This document shows, one piece after another, positions 1 through 7,568 of a DNA stretch of 21,576 nucleotides (position 1 is the first letter of the stretch; the number at the start of each line of letters is the position of its first letter). The notes beneath the pieces were generated by a model. It was not told the DNA's origin. It saw only the letters and a list, made by a program, of their open reading frames with translations, and made no database searches. The translations under genes and the position numbers were made by a program. This DNA is from Tetragenococcus sp041859945 (lineage in GTDB: Bacteria > Bacillota > Bacilli > Lactobacillales > Enterococcaceae). The stretch spans positions 1-21,576 of the forward strand of contig JBFLGC010000047.1 of NCBI GenBank assembly GCA_041859945.1, written 5' to 3'.

Positions 1-384
1 GAAACCGCTTGTGTAGAAATAAAGAGTTTTTATGCAACCTTTTCTTGAGTATAACCGTGCTTACTTCTTAAAATTTTTAAAATATCTTGTAGTAGCATTC
101 TAGATCCCTTCCTTTCTCTTTTCACCACTAGATTACTATTTCTATCATTTTTTATCAATCAACTACTGGTTGATAAAGCAATAATAAGAAAATATTTTTA
201 CTGCTCAGACGCCAATGTCATTAAGTTATGAACTAGCATACTTTTGGTTAGACCTTCCAGCAGGATGGTAATCACTTTTCTGTTGTTTTTTAAAGTAACA
301 AAGGGTTTCAAAGAAACATACTGATTCTAGACAATTAAGTATTTATTTGCTAAATTACATGTACCTAAATCGCCTTATGAAAGG
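1..384. other. Gene-poor AT-rich stretch before the acetyltransferase gene
   Basis: I find no convincing gene here. All three plus-strand frames close early: frame 1 at 46-48, with only 15 open codons entering from the window edge. A small hairpin sits at 158-174 (ATCAAC, loop TACTG, GTTGAT). An overlapping 5' arm at 152-158 (TTATCAA) could pair with the same 3' side. No T-run follows, so it is not a clear terminator. A second imperfect hairpin near 251-268 (ACCTTCC / GGATGGT) also lacks a T-run. The last 60 bases probably hold the promoter of the next gene. Confidence 0.5.
328..356 (+). promoter_or_regulatory. Possible promoter of the GNAT gene
   Basis: A -35-like TAGACA (328-333) and a -10-like TAAATT (351-356) are separated by 17 bp, about 40 bp upstream of the ATG at 397. 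Neither hexamer is perfect. The call rests on spacing and position only. Confidence 0.3.
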
Positions 385-396
385 GTGCCCATATCG

Positions 397-945
397 ATGA
401 AACATACTGGTACAATAAAACTTACCACAGATAGACTTGTTTTGCGTCCAGTTGAATCTACCGACGCTCAGAAAATGTTTGTCAATTGGACGAACAATGA
501 TAATGTTGCTCGATATACCACATGGTATGCGCATGAATCTATCACAGTTACTGAACAATATCTTGACTACGTTTTAAGTAAATATCCAAATGAAAACCAC
601 TACCGATGGGGAATTGAATATGAGAATGAATTGATTGGTGAAATTTCTGTAGTTAGTGGCAACGACCAATTAGGAATTTGTGAAATGGGATATGTTTTGT
701 CTGAAGATTATTGGGGAAAAGGATTCATGGCTGAAAGTTTTCAGACCGTCTTGAAATTCTTATTCAATAATGTGGGCTATGGGAAAGTTGTTGCTGGATG
801 TGATAACTTGAATATTGGGTCTAGCAAAGTTATGGAAAAAGCTGGCATGAAGCTAGAAGGAGTCTTACGAGAATCTATCTTAAGAAAAGATGGCAGTTAC
901 GGTGATACCCTTTACTATGATATTTTGAAAGACGAATTTTTTTAA
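397..945 (+). CDS. GNAT-family N-acetyltransferase, RimJ/RimL-like
   Basis: This 182-residue protein has the RimJ/RimL-type GNAT layout. The N-terminal strand reads 'TDRLVLRPVESTDAQKMF' and the middle 'RWGIEYENELIGEISV' is typical of the fold. The acetyl-CoA-binding segment is 'GYVLSEDYWGKGFMAES', with Gln/Arg-X-X-Gly-like 'GKGFMAE'. 'NIGSSKVMEKAGMKLEGVLRE' is the usual C-terminal signature of this subgroup. Such enzymes transfer acetyl from acetyl-CoA to an amine, often a protein N-terminus or a small metabolite or drug; the substrate cannot be read here. I chose ATG 397 over the in-frame GTG at 385 because the GAAAGGG at 379-385 can act as its ribosome binding site, whereas the GTG overlaps it. 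It stands alone, with no operon partner. Confidence 0.85.
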   Translation: MKHTGTIKLTTDRLVLRPVESTDAQKMFVNWTNNDNVARYTTWYAHESITVTEQYLDYVLSKYPNENHYRWGIEYENELIGEISVVSGNDQLGICEMGYVLSEDYWGKGFMAESFQTVLKFLFNNVGYGKVVAGCDNLNIGSSKVMEKAGMKLEGVLRESILRKDGSYGDTLYYDILKDEFF

Positions 946-985
946 TATAAGTGTTGAGATACTAAAATTATTTGAGTATATCTTC

Positions 986-1014
986 TTGTATTTTTCGAAA
1001 AATATGAATTTAAT
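986..1014 (+). promoter_or_regulatory. Promoter-like pair ahead of the short leader ORF
   Basis: TTGTAT (986-991), a 17-bp spacer and TTTAAT (1009-1014) form a reasonable sigma-A-type promoter. Transcription would start near 1021, some 45 nt before the leader peptide start. No terminator lies between it and dnaX, so transcripts could run into dnaX. Confidence 0.4.
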
Positions 1015-1066
1015 CTAGTGAAACGGAGTAAATGTGGCAGAGAAATCATTATGAAAAGGAGACAAT

Positions 1067-1093
1067 GTGAATTACTGGGACTGGACGCTTTAG
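1067..1093 (+). CDS. Possible 8-residue leader peptide MNYWDWTL
   Basis: A strong ribosome binding site AAAAGGAG (1054-1061) precedes a GTG at 1067 that opens an 8-codon ORF: MNYWDWTL then TAG. Two of its eight residues are Trp, and one each is Tyr and Asn. The codons from Tyr onward form the 5' arm of the hairpin at 1074-1107, as in attenuator leader peptides where a moving or stalled ribosome controls folding. An overlapping ATG at 1065 is followed directly by TGA, a minimal start-stop ORF. A third ORF (ATG 1051 to TAG 1137, 28 aa) uses another frame. Which of these is translated is unknown, and the downstream gene, dnaX, is not an expected target of such control. Confidence 0.3.
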   Translation: MNYWDWTL

Positions 1094-1107
1094 CGTTTAG
1101 TCCCAGT
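1074..1107 (+). promoter_or_regulatory. 15-bp hairpin overlapping the leader ORF
   Basis: ACTGGGACT at 1074-1082 pairs with AGTCCCAGT at 1099-1107. Inside, GGACGC (83-88) pairs with GCGTTT (93-98), counting two G-U pairs, around a TTTA loop. The stem is therefore continuous. Only TTT follows, so it is a poor intrinsic terminator. The 5' arm can alternatively pair with TCTGGTCCCA at 1143-1152, giving two possible folds. Confidence 0.55.
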
Positions 1108-1285
1108 TTAAGGCGTGTGTCAAGGTTGAGAATTTAGGCTTAATCTGGTCCCACGACTGACAAGAGTAAACACGTTTGCGAAAGTGTAGCATTAGCCAGC
1201 AAATTTAGCTGTACATTGTAACCATCACTTTTTAAACTTCTCTTTTTCTATGCCATTTCTTCTAGTTTTTTTGGTGAAAGTTGCG

Positions 1286-1291
1286 TATAAT
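1286..1291 (+). promoter_or_regulatory. Perfect -10 box upstream of dnaX
   Basis: TATAAT at 1286-1291 lies 39 bp before the dnaX TTG start. The -35 region (about 1263-1268, TAGTTT) is weak, so promoter strength is uncertain. It is the only clear -10 hexamer just ahead of the cluster. Confidence 0.45.
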
Positions 1292-1324
1292 AATAGATAG
1301 TGAATTTTGGAAAGGGGTGGCAAA

Positions 1325-3037
1325 TTGGCTTATCAAGCATTATATCGTGTCTGGCGTTCACAGCGTTTTGATGATGTGGTGGGACAAAAAGCAATTACCC
1401 AAACACTGAAAAATGCGATCATTCAACAACAAATTTCCCATGCTTATCTTTTTTGTGGGCCACGGGGAACAGGGAAGACAAGTGCTGCTAAAATCTTTGC
1501 CAAAGCTGTCAACTGTCCGCATAGTATCGATGGCGAGCCCTGTAATGAATGTGCCATGTGTCAGTCGATCACAGAAGGGACGCAAGAAGATGTCATCGAA
1601 ATCGATGCAGCTAGTAACAATGGGGTAGAAGAGATCCGTTTTATTCGTGATCGGGCCAATTATGCTCCGACCCAAGCCAAATATAAAGTCTATATCATCG
1701 ATGAAGTCCATATGTTATCTACCGGGGCTTTTAATGCCTTGTTAAAAACATTAGAAGAACCTAAGGAAAATGTGATTTTTATTTTGGCAACAACGGAACC
1801 GCATAAAATACCCGCAACGATCATCTCAAGAACGCAACGTTTCGATTTTAAGAGGATCCAAACGAAAGATATCGTCGCCCATCTGCAACACATTTTAGAA
1901 GAAGAAAATAGCGACTATGAAATGGCAGCTATTCAATTGATCGCCAGAGCGGCTGAAGGTGGTATGCGCGATGCTCTTAGCATTTTAGATCAGGCCATTT
2001 CTTTTAGTGATGGCAAGATCACTTTGGAAAATGCCATGGAAGTCACGGGCAGTTTGACTTATGAAATGATGGATCAGCTAATGACGCTTTGTGCCGCTAA
2101 AAACGTTGCGGAAGCTTTAGCTAGTTTGGAAGAAATATTAGCTTTGGGGAAAGAAACGCGTCGTTTATTGGAAAATTTATTGGTTTATTGTCGAGATCTA
2201 CTCGTTTATCAGCAAGCACCCCAGTTATTAGAAGAAAAATCAAGTCAACTTACAGAAGATTTCAAGGCTTTGGCTGGCAAAGTATCAGCACCACAAGTCT
2301 ATCATTGGATCGATATTTTAAATGCTACCCAAAATGAGGTCCGCTTTACCAATAATCCGACGATTTATTTGGAGGTAGCAGTTGTAAAATTAGCCAGTGA
2401 CGTGGAATCTAAAGCGGCGTTACCAACAGCCACGACAACAGTAGACGACAAAGAAATCCAAGCACTTCAAAAAGAAGTGAGTCAACTGCGTCAGGAACTT
2501 CAGCAGCTGAAGCAAAACGGTGGGGGAGAGTTTCCGGTTCATGTCGAAAAAGCACATCAAAAGCCGCAACAGGTGCCATATCGTTTGCCCAAAGAACGAG
2601 TGTTCAATGTATTGAAAGAGGCGACTAAACACGATTTGACCAATGTTCGTGAAGTCTGGGAAGACTTGCTGGATTCACTGTCACCGCAACAAAAGGCGAT
2701 GTTACTTTCGAGCCAACCTAAAGCTGCTAGTCACGAGGGGGTCGTGATCGCTTTTGAGTATGAGATCATCTGTCAACGCGCGGCCAATGATCAAAGCTTT
2801 GTTTTGGCGGTGCAAAATCAATTTTCAAAAATGATTTCGGATTATGCCCCTGATCCCGTTTTTGTGACAGCAGAGGCTTGGCCGCAATTGCGGCGTGAGT
2901 TTTTAGCTAGCGGCTACGAAATCTCAAACTCTGAGGAAAACGGAGAACAGACTGAAAAAGAACCAAAGGAAACTGATCCAGTAGTAGCTAAAGCAGAAGA
3001 ATTATTCGGGACGCTGGCTAAAATAGAAGATAATTAA
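1325..3037 (+). CDS. dnaX: DNA polymerase III subunit gamma/tau
   Basis: DnaX is the motor subunit of the replication clamp loader, which uses ATP to place the beta sliding clamp on primed DNA. The 570-residue protein begins 'AYQALYRVWRSQRFDDVVGQ'. It has a Walker A motif GPRGTGKTS (residues 45-53), four zinc-binding cysteines (64, 73, 76, 79), Walker B IIDEVHM (124-130) and the arginine-finger/sensor segment SRTQRF (168-173). A Lys/Glu/Gln-rich linker (about 385-430) leads to the tau-specific C-terminal region. The start is TTG 1325 behind AAAGGGG (1311-1317). A TTG six codons upstream (1307) would bury that site. I see no clear E. coli-style slippery frameshift heptamer in frame, so a separate gamma product is not supported. 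First gene of the cluster. Confidence 0.97.
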   Translation: MAYQALYRVWRSQRFDDVVGQKAITQTLKNAIIQQQISHAYLFCGPRGTGKTSAAKIFAKAVNCPHSIDGEPCNECAMCQSITEGTQEDVIEIDAASNNGVEEIRFIRDRANYAPTQAKYKVYIIDEVHMLSTGAFNALLKTLEEPKENVIFILATTEPHKIPATIISRTQRFDFKRIQTKDIVAHLQHILEEENSDYEMAAIQLIARAAEGGMRDALSILDQAISFSDGKITLENAMEVTGSLTYEMMDQLMTLCAAKNVAEALASLEEILALGKETRRLLENLLVYCRDLLVYQQAPQLLEEKSSQLTEDFKALAGKVSAPQVYHWIDILNATQNEVRFTNNPTIYLEVAVVKLASDVESKAALPTATTTVDDKEIQALQKEVSQLRQELQQLKQNGGGEFPVHVEKAHQKPQQVPYRLPKERVFNVLKEATKHDLTNVREVWEDLLDSLSPQQKAMLLSSQPKAASHEGVVIAFEYEIICQRAANDQSFVLAVQNQFSKMISDYAPDPVFVTAEAWPQLRREFLASGYEISNSEENGEQTEKEPKETDPVVAKAEELFGTLAKIEDN

Positions 3038-3053
3038 ACAAGGAGAGACAACA

Positions 3054-3365
3054 ATGAACGGTATGGGTAATATGCAAGGCATGATGAAACAAGTAAAAAA
3101 AATGCAAAAACAAATGGAACAAGATCAAGCTGATTTGAATCAGTTGGAATTTACCGCGGAATCCACAAATAGTTATGTTAAAGTAGTGGCAACGGGTGAT
3201 CGGACGATCAAAGAAATCACGATCGCGCCAGATATTATCGATCCTGAAGATCCTGAACTATTACAAGATCTGCTAGTGACAACGGTCAATGATGTCATAA
3301 AAAAAATCGACCAAAAAAATGAACAAATGATGGGAAAATACACACAATCGATCCCAAGATTTTAA
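3054..3365 (+). CDS. ybaB: YbaB/EbfC nucleoid-associated protein
   Basis: This is a 103-residue member of the YbaB/EbfC family, small dimeric DNA-binding proteins almost always encoded between dnaX and recR. The Met/Gln-rich helix 'MKQVKKMQKQMEQDQADL' near the N-terminus and the later 'DPELLQDLLVTTVNDVIKK' are family hallmarks. The length matches the family norm of about 100-110 residues. It starts 16 bp after the dnaX stop behind AAGGAGAG (3040-3047), so it is translated from the same transcript. The proposed role is nucleoid organisation, possibly helping RecR-dependent repair; the exact function in Firmicutes is not settled. Confidence 0.93.
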   Translation: MNGMGNMQGMMKQVKKMQKQMEQDQADLNQLEFTAESTNSYVKVVATGDRTIKEITIAPDIIDPEDPELLQDLLVTTVNDVIKKIDQKNEQMMGKYTQSIPRF

Positions 3366-3381
3366 AAAGGAGACAATCAAT

Positions 3382-3978
3382 TTGCAATATCCAGAACCGA
3401 TCGCACGATTGATCGCTAGTTATATGAATTTACCAGGAATCGGTCAAAAAACAGCGACACGTTTAGCTTTTCATACGATCGATATGAAAGATGAGGTCGT
3501 CAATGAATTTGCGAAGTCCTTGCTAAGTGTGAAACGCGATCTGACTTTTTGTAGTATTTGTGGCAATTTGACACAAGAAGATCCTTGTGAGATCTGTGCT
3601 GATAAAGGCCGGGATCGCAGTACGATCTTAGTTGTTGAAGAACCAAAAGACGTGATGGCCTTAGAAAAAATGCGCGAGTATCATGGCCTCTACCATGTCT
3701 TACATGGAGTCTTATCGCCTATGGAAGGGACCGGACCAGAGGATATCAATATTTCTAGCCTGTTACAGCGCTTGCAAAATGAGGAAGTCAAAGAAGTGAT
3801 TTTAGCGACCAATGCCACGACTGAAGGCGAGGCCACGGCGATGTATCTCTCGCGTTTGATCAAGCCAGCGGGGATCAAAGTCACGCGTCTTGCTCATGGC
3901 TTGTCGGTAGGTAGCGATATCGAATATGCGGATGAAGTAACATTATTAAAAGCTGTCGAAGGTCGGACGGAACTCTGA
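3382..3978 (+). CDS. recR: Recombination protein RecR
   Basis: RecR works with RecO and RecF to load RecA onto SSB-coated single-stranded DNA gaps. The 198-residue protein has the N-terminal helix-hairpin-helix 'MNLPGIGQKTATRLAFH' (residues 15-31). A four-cysteine zinc finger follows (C57, C60, C69, C72), then a Toprim domain with 'ILVVEEPKDVMALE' (82-95) and 'ATNATTEGEATAMYL', and the C-terminal 'TRLAHGLSVGSDIEYAD' helix. It starts with TTG 3382 behind AAAAAGGAGA (3365-3373), 16 bp after ybaB. The length and all motifs are normal. Confidence 0.97.
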   Translation: MQYPEPIARLIASYMNLPGIGQKTATRLAFHTIDMKDEVVNEFAKSLLSVKRDLTFCSICGNLTQEDPCEICADKGRDRSTILVVEEPKDVMALEKMREYHGLYHVLHGVLSPMEGTGPEDINISSLLQRLQNEEVKEVILATNATTEGEATAMYLSRLIKPAGIKVTRLAHGLSVGSDIEYADEVTLLKAVEGRTEL

Positions 3979-4007
3979 TCTTGGCTTAAAAATGGAGGAA
4001 ACAACAA

Positions 4008-4655
4008 GTGAATGGACTTTTCATTACGATCGAAGGACCTGATGGCGCTGGAAAAACGAGCGTCCTAAATGAACTTTATCCACGGTTACAATTAAATGCC
4101 AAACGAGCGATCGTTCGGACCCGAGAACCAGGAGGGGTCAGGATCTCAGAAAAGATCCGCCAAATCATCTTAGATCCTGGTCATGAAGAAATGGATGAGC
4201 GGACGGAAGCTTTACTTTATGCAGCAGCTAGACGGCAACATTTAGTCGAAGTCATCTTACCAGCTTTAGGCGCTGGCAAGATCGTGATTTGTGACCGCTT
4301 TGTAGATAGTTCGATGGCCTATCAAGGAGCAGGACGTCGGATCGGTATGGAAGAAGTGGCTCGGATCAATGAGTTTGCTACAGAAGGGACAACGCCTGAC
4401 TTTACCTTGTATCTAGATGTCGATTCTGACACCGGCTTGCATCGGATCGAACAAAGTCGAGGCTTAGAAGTTGACCGATTAGAGACAGAAGGATTAGAAT
4501 TTCATCAAAGAGTCCGTCATGCTTATTTAAAATTGGCAGAAGAAAATCCGTTACGGATCCATCGTATCGATGCGCGGATGAGTTTACAAGAAGTCGTTGA
4601 TGAAAGTTATGTGGCAATCGTTGAAGCTTATCCAAGTTATTTTGATGAACTCTAG
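4008..4655 (+). CDS. tmk: Thymidylate kinase
   Basis: Tmk phosphorylates dTMP to dTDP with ATP, the step that commits thymidylate to DNA synthesis. In the 215-residue protein I see the P-loop GPDGAGKTS (10-18), the TREPGG motif near residue 38, the DR-containing dTMP site 'VICDRFVDSSMAYQGAGRRIG' and a C-terminal helical region. It opens with GTG 4008 after GGAGG (3995-3999), 29 bp beyond recR. Its 3' end overlaps the promoter of the next gene (4642-4671). A complete, ordinary copy. Confidence 0.97.
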   Translation: MNGLFITIEGPDGAGKTSVLNELYPRLQLNAKRAIVRTREPGGVRISEKIRQIILDPGHEEMDERTEALLYAAARRQHLVEVILPALGAGKIVICDRFVDSSMAYQGAGRRIGMEEVARINEFATEGTTPDFTLYLDVDSDTGLHRIEQSRGLEVDRLETEGLEFHQRVRHAYLKLAEENPLRIHRIDARMSLQEVVDESYVAIVEAYPSYFDEL

Positions 4656-4671
4656 TAAAATGTGGTATGAT
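4642..4671 (+). promoter_or_regulatory. Internal promoter for darA within the end of tmk
   Basis: TTGATG (4642-4647), 18 bp, then TATGAT (4666-4671) preceded by TGG, which makes an extended -10 (TGnTATGAT). It lies 57 bp before the darA start and overlaps the last tmk codons. This suggests that darA, and perhaps holB, can be transcribed apart from dnaX-recR-tmk. Confidence 0.6.
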
Positions 4672-4728
4672 AGTAATAGAAAATCTATAAAAAAGTGAGT
4701 ATTTTCATTTGAAAAGGAGTGTTTCCAC

Positions 4729-5058
4729 ATGAAATTAATTATGGCAATAGTACAAGACAAGGATAGTAACCGTTTGGCCAATGAATTTATTGATGCCAAT
4801 ATTCGAGCAACCAAGTTATCGACCACTGGGGGCTTTCTAAAAGCCGGCAATAGTACCTTTATTATCGGGATCGAAGATGATCGTATCAATGAAACGTTAG
4901 AATTGATTAAAAAGACTTGCCAATCACGGAAACAATTTGTATCTACGCCAATGTCTCTTGATGTTTCTCTGGATGGTCAAGTTCCTTATCCTGTGGAAGT
5001 AGAAGTTGGCGGAGCAACCGTCTTTATCTTACCAGTAGAAGGATTTCATCGTTATTGA
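4729..5058 (+). CDS. darA: Cyclic di-AMP receptor, PII-like (DarA/PstA/YaaQ)
   Basis: This 109-residue protein belongs to the PII-like c-di-AMP receptor family (DarA in Bacillus, PstA in Staphylococcus and Listeria). It starts with the ferredoxin-like strand 'MKLIMAIVQDKDSNRLANEF' and continues with 'ATKLSTTGGFLKAGNSTFIIGIEDDR', whose Thr/Gly and Asn residues line the c-di-AMP site in known structures. It ends 'GGATVFILPVEGFHRY'. It trimerises and binds c-di-AMP; its output target is not established. The site AAAAGGAG precedes the ATG, and a terminator follows at 5067. The position between tmk and holB is conserved in Firmicutes. Confidence 0.95.
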   Translation: MKLIMAIVQDKDSNRLANEFIDANIRATKLSTTGGFLKAGNSTFIIGIEDDRINETLELIKKTCQSRKQFVSTPMSLDVSLDGQVPYPVEVEVGGATVFILPVEGFHRY

Positions 5059-5066
5059 GCAGGGGA

Positions 5067-5097
5067 GAGGCTGGCAATTAAGACCAGCCTCTTTCTT
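5067..5097 (+). terminator. Intrinsic terminator after darA
   Basis: GAGGCTGG (5067-5074) pairs perfectly with CCAGCCTC (5084-5091) around a 9-nt loop, followed by TTTCTT. It lies between darA and holB, only about 30 bp before holB. It probably attenuates transcription into holB rather than stopping it fully, as no good holB promoter is visible in the short gap. Confidence 0.8.
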
Positions 5098-5122
5098 AAA
5101 ATTTGAGTGAGGAGGATTTTCC

Positions 5123-6037
5123 ATGGCTGTGCGACCTCATGTTTTAGCACAATTGAAAAAAGTAGTTGAGCATGGGAGAATGTCTCATGCTTATCTTTTT
5201 GAAGGAAATCGCGGTACGGGTAAACAGGAGACGGCCCTTTGGTTGGCCAAAACTTTATTTTGTCAACACAAGGAAAATGGCGAACCATGCAATCAGTGCA
5301 ACGATTGTCGGCGGATCGATCAAGGAGAACATTTGAATGTGCAAGTGATCGCGCCTATTGGACAGACGATCAAAGTCGCTCAGATCCGCGAGTTGCAAGC
5401 GGAATTTGCTAAAAGTGGTTTTGAAAAAAAGCTGCGTATCTTTATCATTCAAGAAGCTGATAAAATGAATGCAAGTGCAGCCAATAGTTTGCTCAAATTT
5501 TTAGAAGATCCTAGTGGTAACTCATTAGCGATATTGGAAACCACTACGATCGGAAGAATTTTACCAACCATTCAATCCCGTTGCCAGATCATTCATTTTT
5601 CGCCTTTATCTAGCAAATTGTTAAGTGGAAAACTACAAAATATCGGCCTTGACACAAGTAGTGCCGATCTTTTAGCTAATGTCACGAATAGTTATGAAAA
5701 AGCAGTTGAAATCTCACAGAATGAATGGTTTAATGGTGCTAAGGAAGCTGTTTTACAATGGTTTTCCTATTTACAAAAAAGGAAGCCCCAAGCTTTTATT
5801 TATGTTCAGAAAAAATTAGTCGCTCAAGCAAAAGAAAAGGATCAGCAAGTGTTGATTTTTTCCATGCTTAGCTATTTTATGCAAGAAAAACGTGATCAGG
5901 CCTTAAAAGTGGGTCGTTCTCCACAAGAAATGAATCGGCAATTAGAACTCGTCTTGCAAGCTCAGCAAAAATTAACAAGTAATGTTGCTTTTCAAGGAGC
6001 CGCTGAACAACTTGTTTTGCGAATCCTAAATAAATAG
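5123..6037 (+). CDS. holB: DNA polymerase III delta' subunit
   Basis: HolB (delta') is the clamp-loader subunit that works with DnaX and delta. The 304-residue protein shows 'RMSHAYLFEGNRGTGKQ' (19-35), zinc-finger cysteines 47, 56, 59 and 62, 'IIQEADKMNASAANSLLKFLEDP' and 'TIQSRCQIIHF' (the SRC arginine-finger motif). The P-loop reads GNRGTGKQ: a Gln replaces the usual Ser/Thr after Lys. That fits delta' being a non-hydrolysing stator. It starts at ATG 5123 behind GAGGAGG (5109-5115). Its normal downstream partner ricT is separated from it here by an IS110-family insertion. Confidence 0.95.
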   Translation: MAVRPHVLAQLKKVVEHGRMSHAYLFEGNRGTGKQETALWLAKTLFCQHKENGEPCNQCNDCRRIDQGEHLNVQVIAPIGQTIKVAQIRELQAEFAKSGFEKKLRIFIIQEADKMNASAANSLLKFLEDPSGNSLAILETTTIGRILPTIQSRCQIIHFSPLSSKLLSGKLQNIGLDTSSADLLANVTNSYEKAVEISQNEWFNGAKEAVLQWFSYLQKRKPQAFIYVQKKLVAQAKEKDQQVLIFSMLSYFMQEKRDQALKVGRSPQEMNRQLELVLQAQQKLTSNVAFQGAAEQLVLRILNK

Positions 6038-6096
6038 ACTTAATAGAAAGACTAACTATATAAAGTCAAGTGAAAACAAACAAAATTTTCTGAATG

Positions 6097-6108
6097 AAAA
6101 ATAACAAA
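6097..6108. repeat. Direct repeat copy flanking the IS (left)
   Basis: AAAAATAACAAA, identical to 7569-7580. It may be the duplicated target or core at the IS junction. As A-rich sequence, chance is possible. Confidence 0.4.
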
Positions 6109-6152
6109 TAAGTGCACCACAAATAAACCTCAGAAAGATTATTTTTTTTTCA

Positions 6153-7337
6153 CTACTGACGAGTTTCATAGGGTTCGTTCTTTGTCAGAATGGCATGAAT
6201 GATATAGCATAGCTTTCTTGAAACAGCGCCAATCGCTGTAAGATGATGTTTTCCCTCCGCTCGTTTCTTGTCATAAAAGGCTTTGAAAACAGGATCGTGT
6301 CTGGAAGCAACGAGTGCCGCTTGAAACAACGCTTTTCTTAAGTAAGGAGAGCCGCGTTTACTCATTACGTTGTGAGTGGCTTCATATTCACCAGATTTTG
6401 TGACAGAAGCATCGATTCCTGCGTAAGCTACTAGTTTTTTAGGATTAGAAAATTTTTGAATATCGCCAATTTCACCTAAAATCGTAGCACCAACAACAGG
6501 TCCAATGCCAGGAATGGTTTCTATAACCGAATGAAGAGAAGCCATTAATTGTGCAATTTCTTCTTCTGTCCGTTTGATTTGTACTTCTAAAAAGCTGAGT
6601 TGATCAATCATGGAACGTAATTGAAAAACAAAGGCATCTTGTGCAAAACGGATCCCAAAAGAATGAGCTGCGGCTGTTTTCAGTGCTTCTGCTTTACCTA
6701 GTCCAACACGACTTCGACTCGCTAAACGAAGTGTTTCAGCTAATGTTTCGGCAGAAACTTGATTGAACTCATCAGGGGAGGAAAACTCGGATAAGACGGC
6801 TTTGGAGGCTTTGCCAAAAATACCAACTTTTGAAAACACCTTTTCATATTCAGGAAAGACTTGGTCTAATACGGCAATGATTTTTCGTTTAAAATCACCA
6901 GCCGTGCCAACCAAATACGAGCGATAACGGGTCAATTGACGTAGGGAGAAAATAGTTTCATCCGCTAAAGCTGTTTCGTTGAACGAACCATAGCGAATTA
7001 AATCGGCAATTAACACCGAATCAATACTATCGTTTTTTCGTTTACGAATTTCGGTTCCTTTTCTCCAGCCATCCGTTTGAATTGGATTGATGACATGAAC
7101 AAGAAACTGTTGTTCATCAAGAAATGAGAAAAGAGCTAACCAATAGTGACCGGTGGCTTCCATACCAACCAAGAAGTCATCTGTGGAATCCGAGAAAGAA
7201 GTGAGACGTTCTAAAAGAGCATGAGCGCCGTCTAAAGAATTTGTGAAAGAAAAGCCTTTAAGTACTACTCTTCCTTCGACATTCATGATGGAAGCGACGT
7301 GTGTTCGTTTGCCAATATCAATACCTAGATAAAACAT
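6153..7337 (-). CDS. IS110-family transposase (bridge-RNA-type recombinase)
   Basis: This 394-residue protein has both halves of an IS110 transposase. The N-terminal RuvC-like DEDD domain opens 'MFYLGIDIGKRTHVAS'. Candidate acidic residues D7, E60 (VGMEATGHYW), D103 and D106 (KNDSIDSVLIAD) have the family spacing. The C-terminal domain has the helix-hairpin 'ETIPGIGPVVGATILGEIG' (273-291) and 'LVAYAGIDAS', then the SG...SKRG block (315-329) where the catalytic serine of this family lies. It ends with 'LRKALFQAA' and 'AIGAVSRKLCYIIHAIL'. I chose ATG 7337, with AAGAAGGTG upstream, because family proteins start at MFYLGID. The frame stays open to 7502, but that part probably belongs to the non-coding end. 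The gene looks intact and possibly active. Confidence 0.93.
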   Translation of the reverse strand: MFYLGIDIGKRTHVASIMNVEGRVVLKGFSFTNSLDGAHALLERLTSFSDSTDDFLVGMEATGHYWLALFSFLDEQQFLVHVINPIQTDGWRKGTEIRKRKNDSIDSVLIADLIRYGSFNETALADETIFSLRQLTRYRSYLVGTAGDFKRKIIAVLDQVFPEYEKVFSKVGIFGKASKAVLSEFSSPDEFNQVSAETLAETLRLASRSRVGLGKAEALKTAAAHSFGIRFAQDAFVFQLRSMIDQLSFLEVQIKRTEEEIAQLMASLHSVIETIPGIGPVVGATILGEIGDIQKFSNPKKLVAYAGIDASVTKSGEYEATHNVMSKRGSPYLRKALFQAALVASRHDPVFKAFYDKKRAEGKHHLTAIGAVSRKLCYIIHAILTKNEPYETRQ

Positions 7338-7560
7338 AAGCACACCTTCTTTACAAAATTTGGATTGATAGCCACTCCACTGAAAAGCGTCACTACCTTG
7401 TTCTAGATACGGAGTAAGAGAAAACTCTTCAACATCTAACTCATTCGCAAACAGCTTAACAGAGAGAAGGATCAGTCTTTCGAGTACGAGTTTGCCACTC
7501 AAGGAAGAGACGATCTACCTCTCAATCCATTAAGTATATTTTCTCAAATAATTGAGTAAA
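7338..7560 (-). ncRNA. Candidate bridge RNA region of the IS110 element
   Basis: In characterised IS110-group elements the left end, directly upstream of the transposase, encodes a structured bridge RNA whose two internal loops pair with target and donor DNA. This window has the right place and length. On the minus strand I can see GAGT/ACTC and AAGAG-TTTT-CTCTT hairpins. A larger ACTCC...GGAGT stem encloses about 30 nt (roughly 7375-7415), resembling a loop-bearing arm. A -10-like TATACT is at 7533-7538. No loop could be matched with confidence to flanking DNA, so the exact ends and guide loops are unassigned. Confidence 0.35.
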
Positions 7561-7568
7561 TACCAAAT

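Larger units (their letters stand above)
946..1324. other. Gene-poor stretch upstream of dnaX with a structured leader
   Basis: These 380 bases hold no long ORF. They contain a promoter-like pair (986-1014), a short peptide ORF (1067-1093), a 15-bp hairpin (1074-1107), further weak hairpins (1168-1185; CAGC/GCTG at 1197-1211) and the dnaX promoter. In several Firmicutes the SRP RNA gene or tadA precedes dnaX. I looked for the SRP RNA core (GGTCAGG, GGAAGGAAGCAGC) and it is not here. Confidence 0.5.

Noticed and set aside
946..1306. SRP (4.5S/scRNA) gene upstream of dnaX
   Set aside because: The conserved GGTCAGG / GGAAGGAAGCAGC core is not present on either strand.
2466..2475. dnaX programmed frameshift site at CAAAAAG
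   Set aside because: The heptamer is not in the X XXY YYZ register of the dnaX frame and has no downstream stimulatory stem that I can see.
7338..7502. N-terminal extension of the IS110 transposase from 7502
   Set aside because: IS110 proteins start at the MFYLGID strand, and the upstream stretch has no family similarity; it more likely belongs to the non-coding left end.
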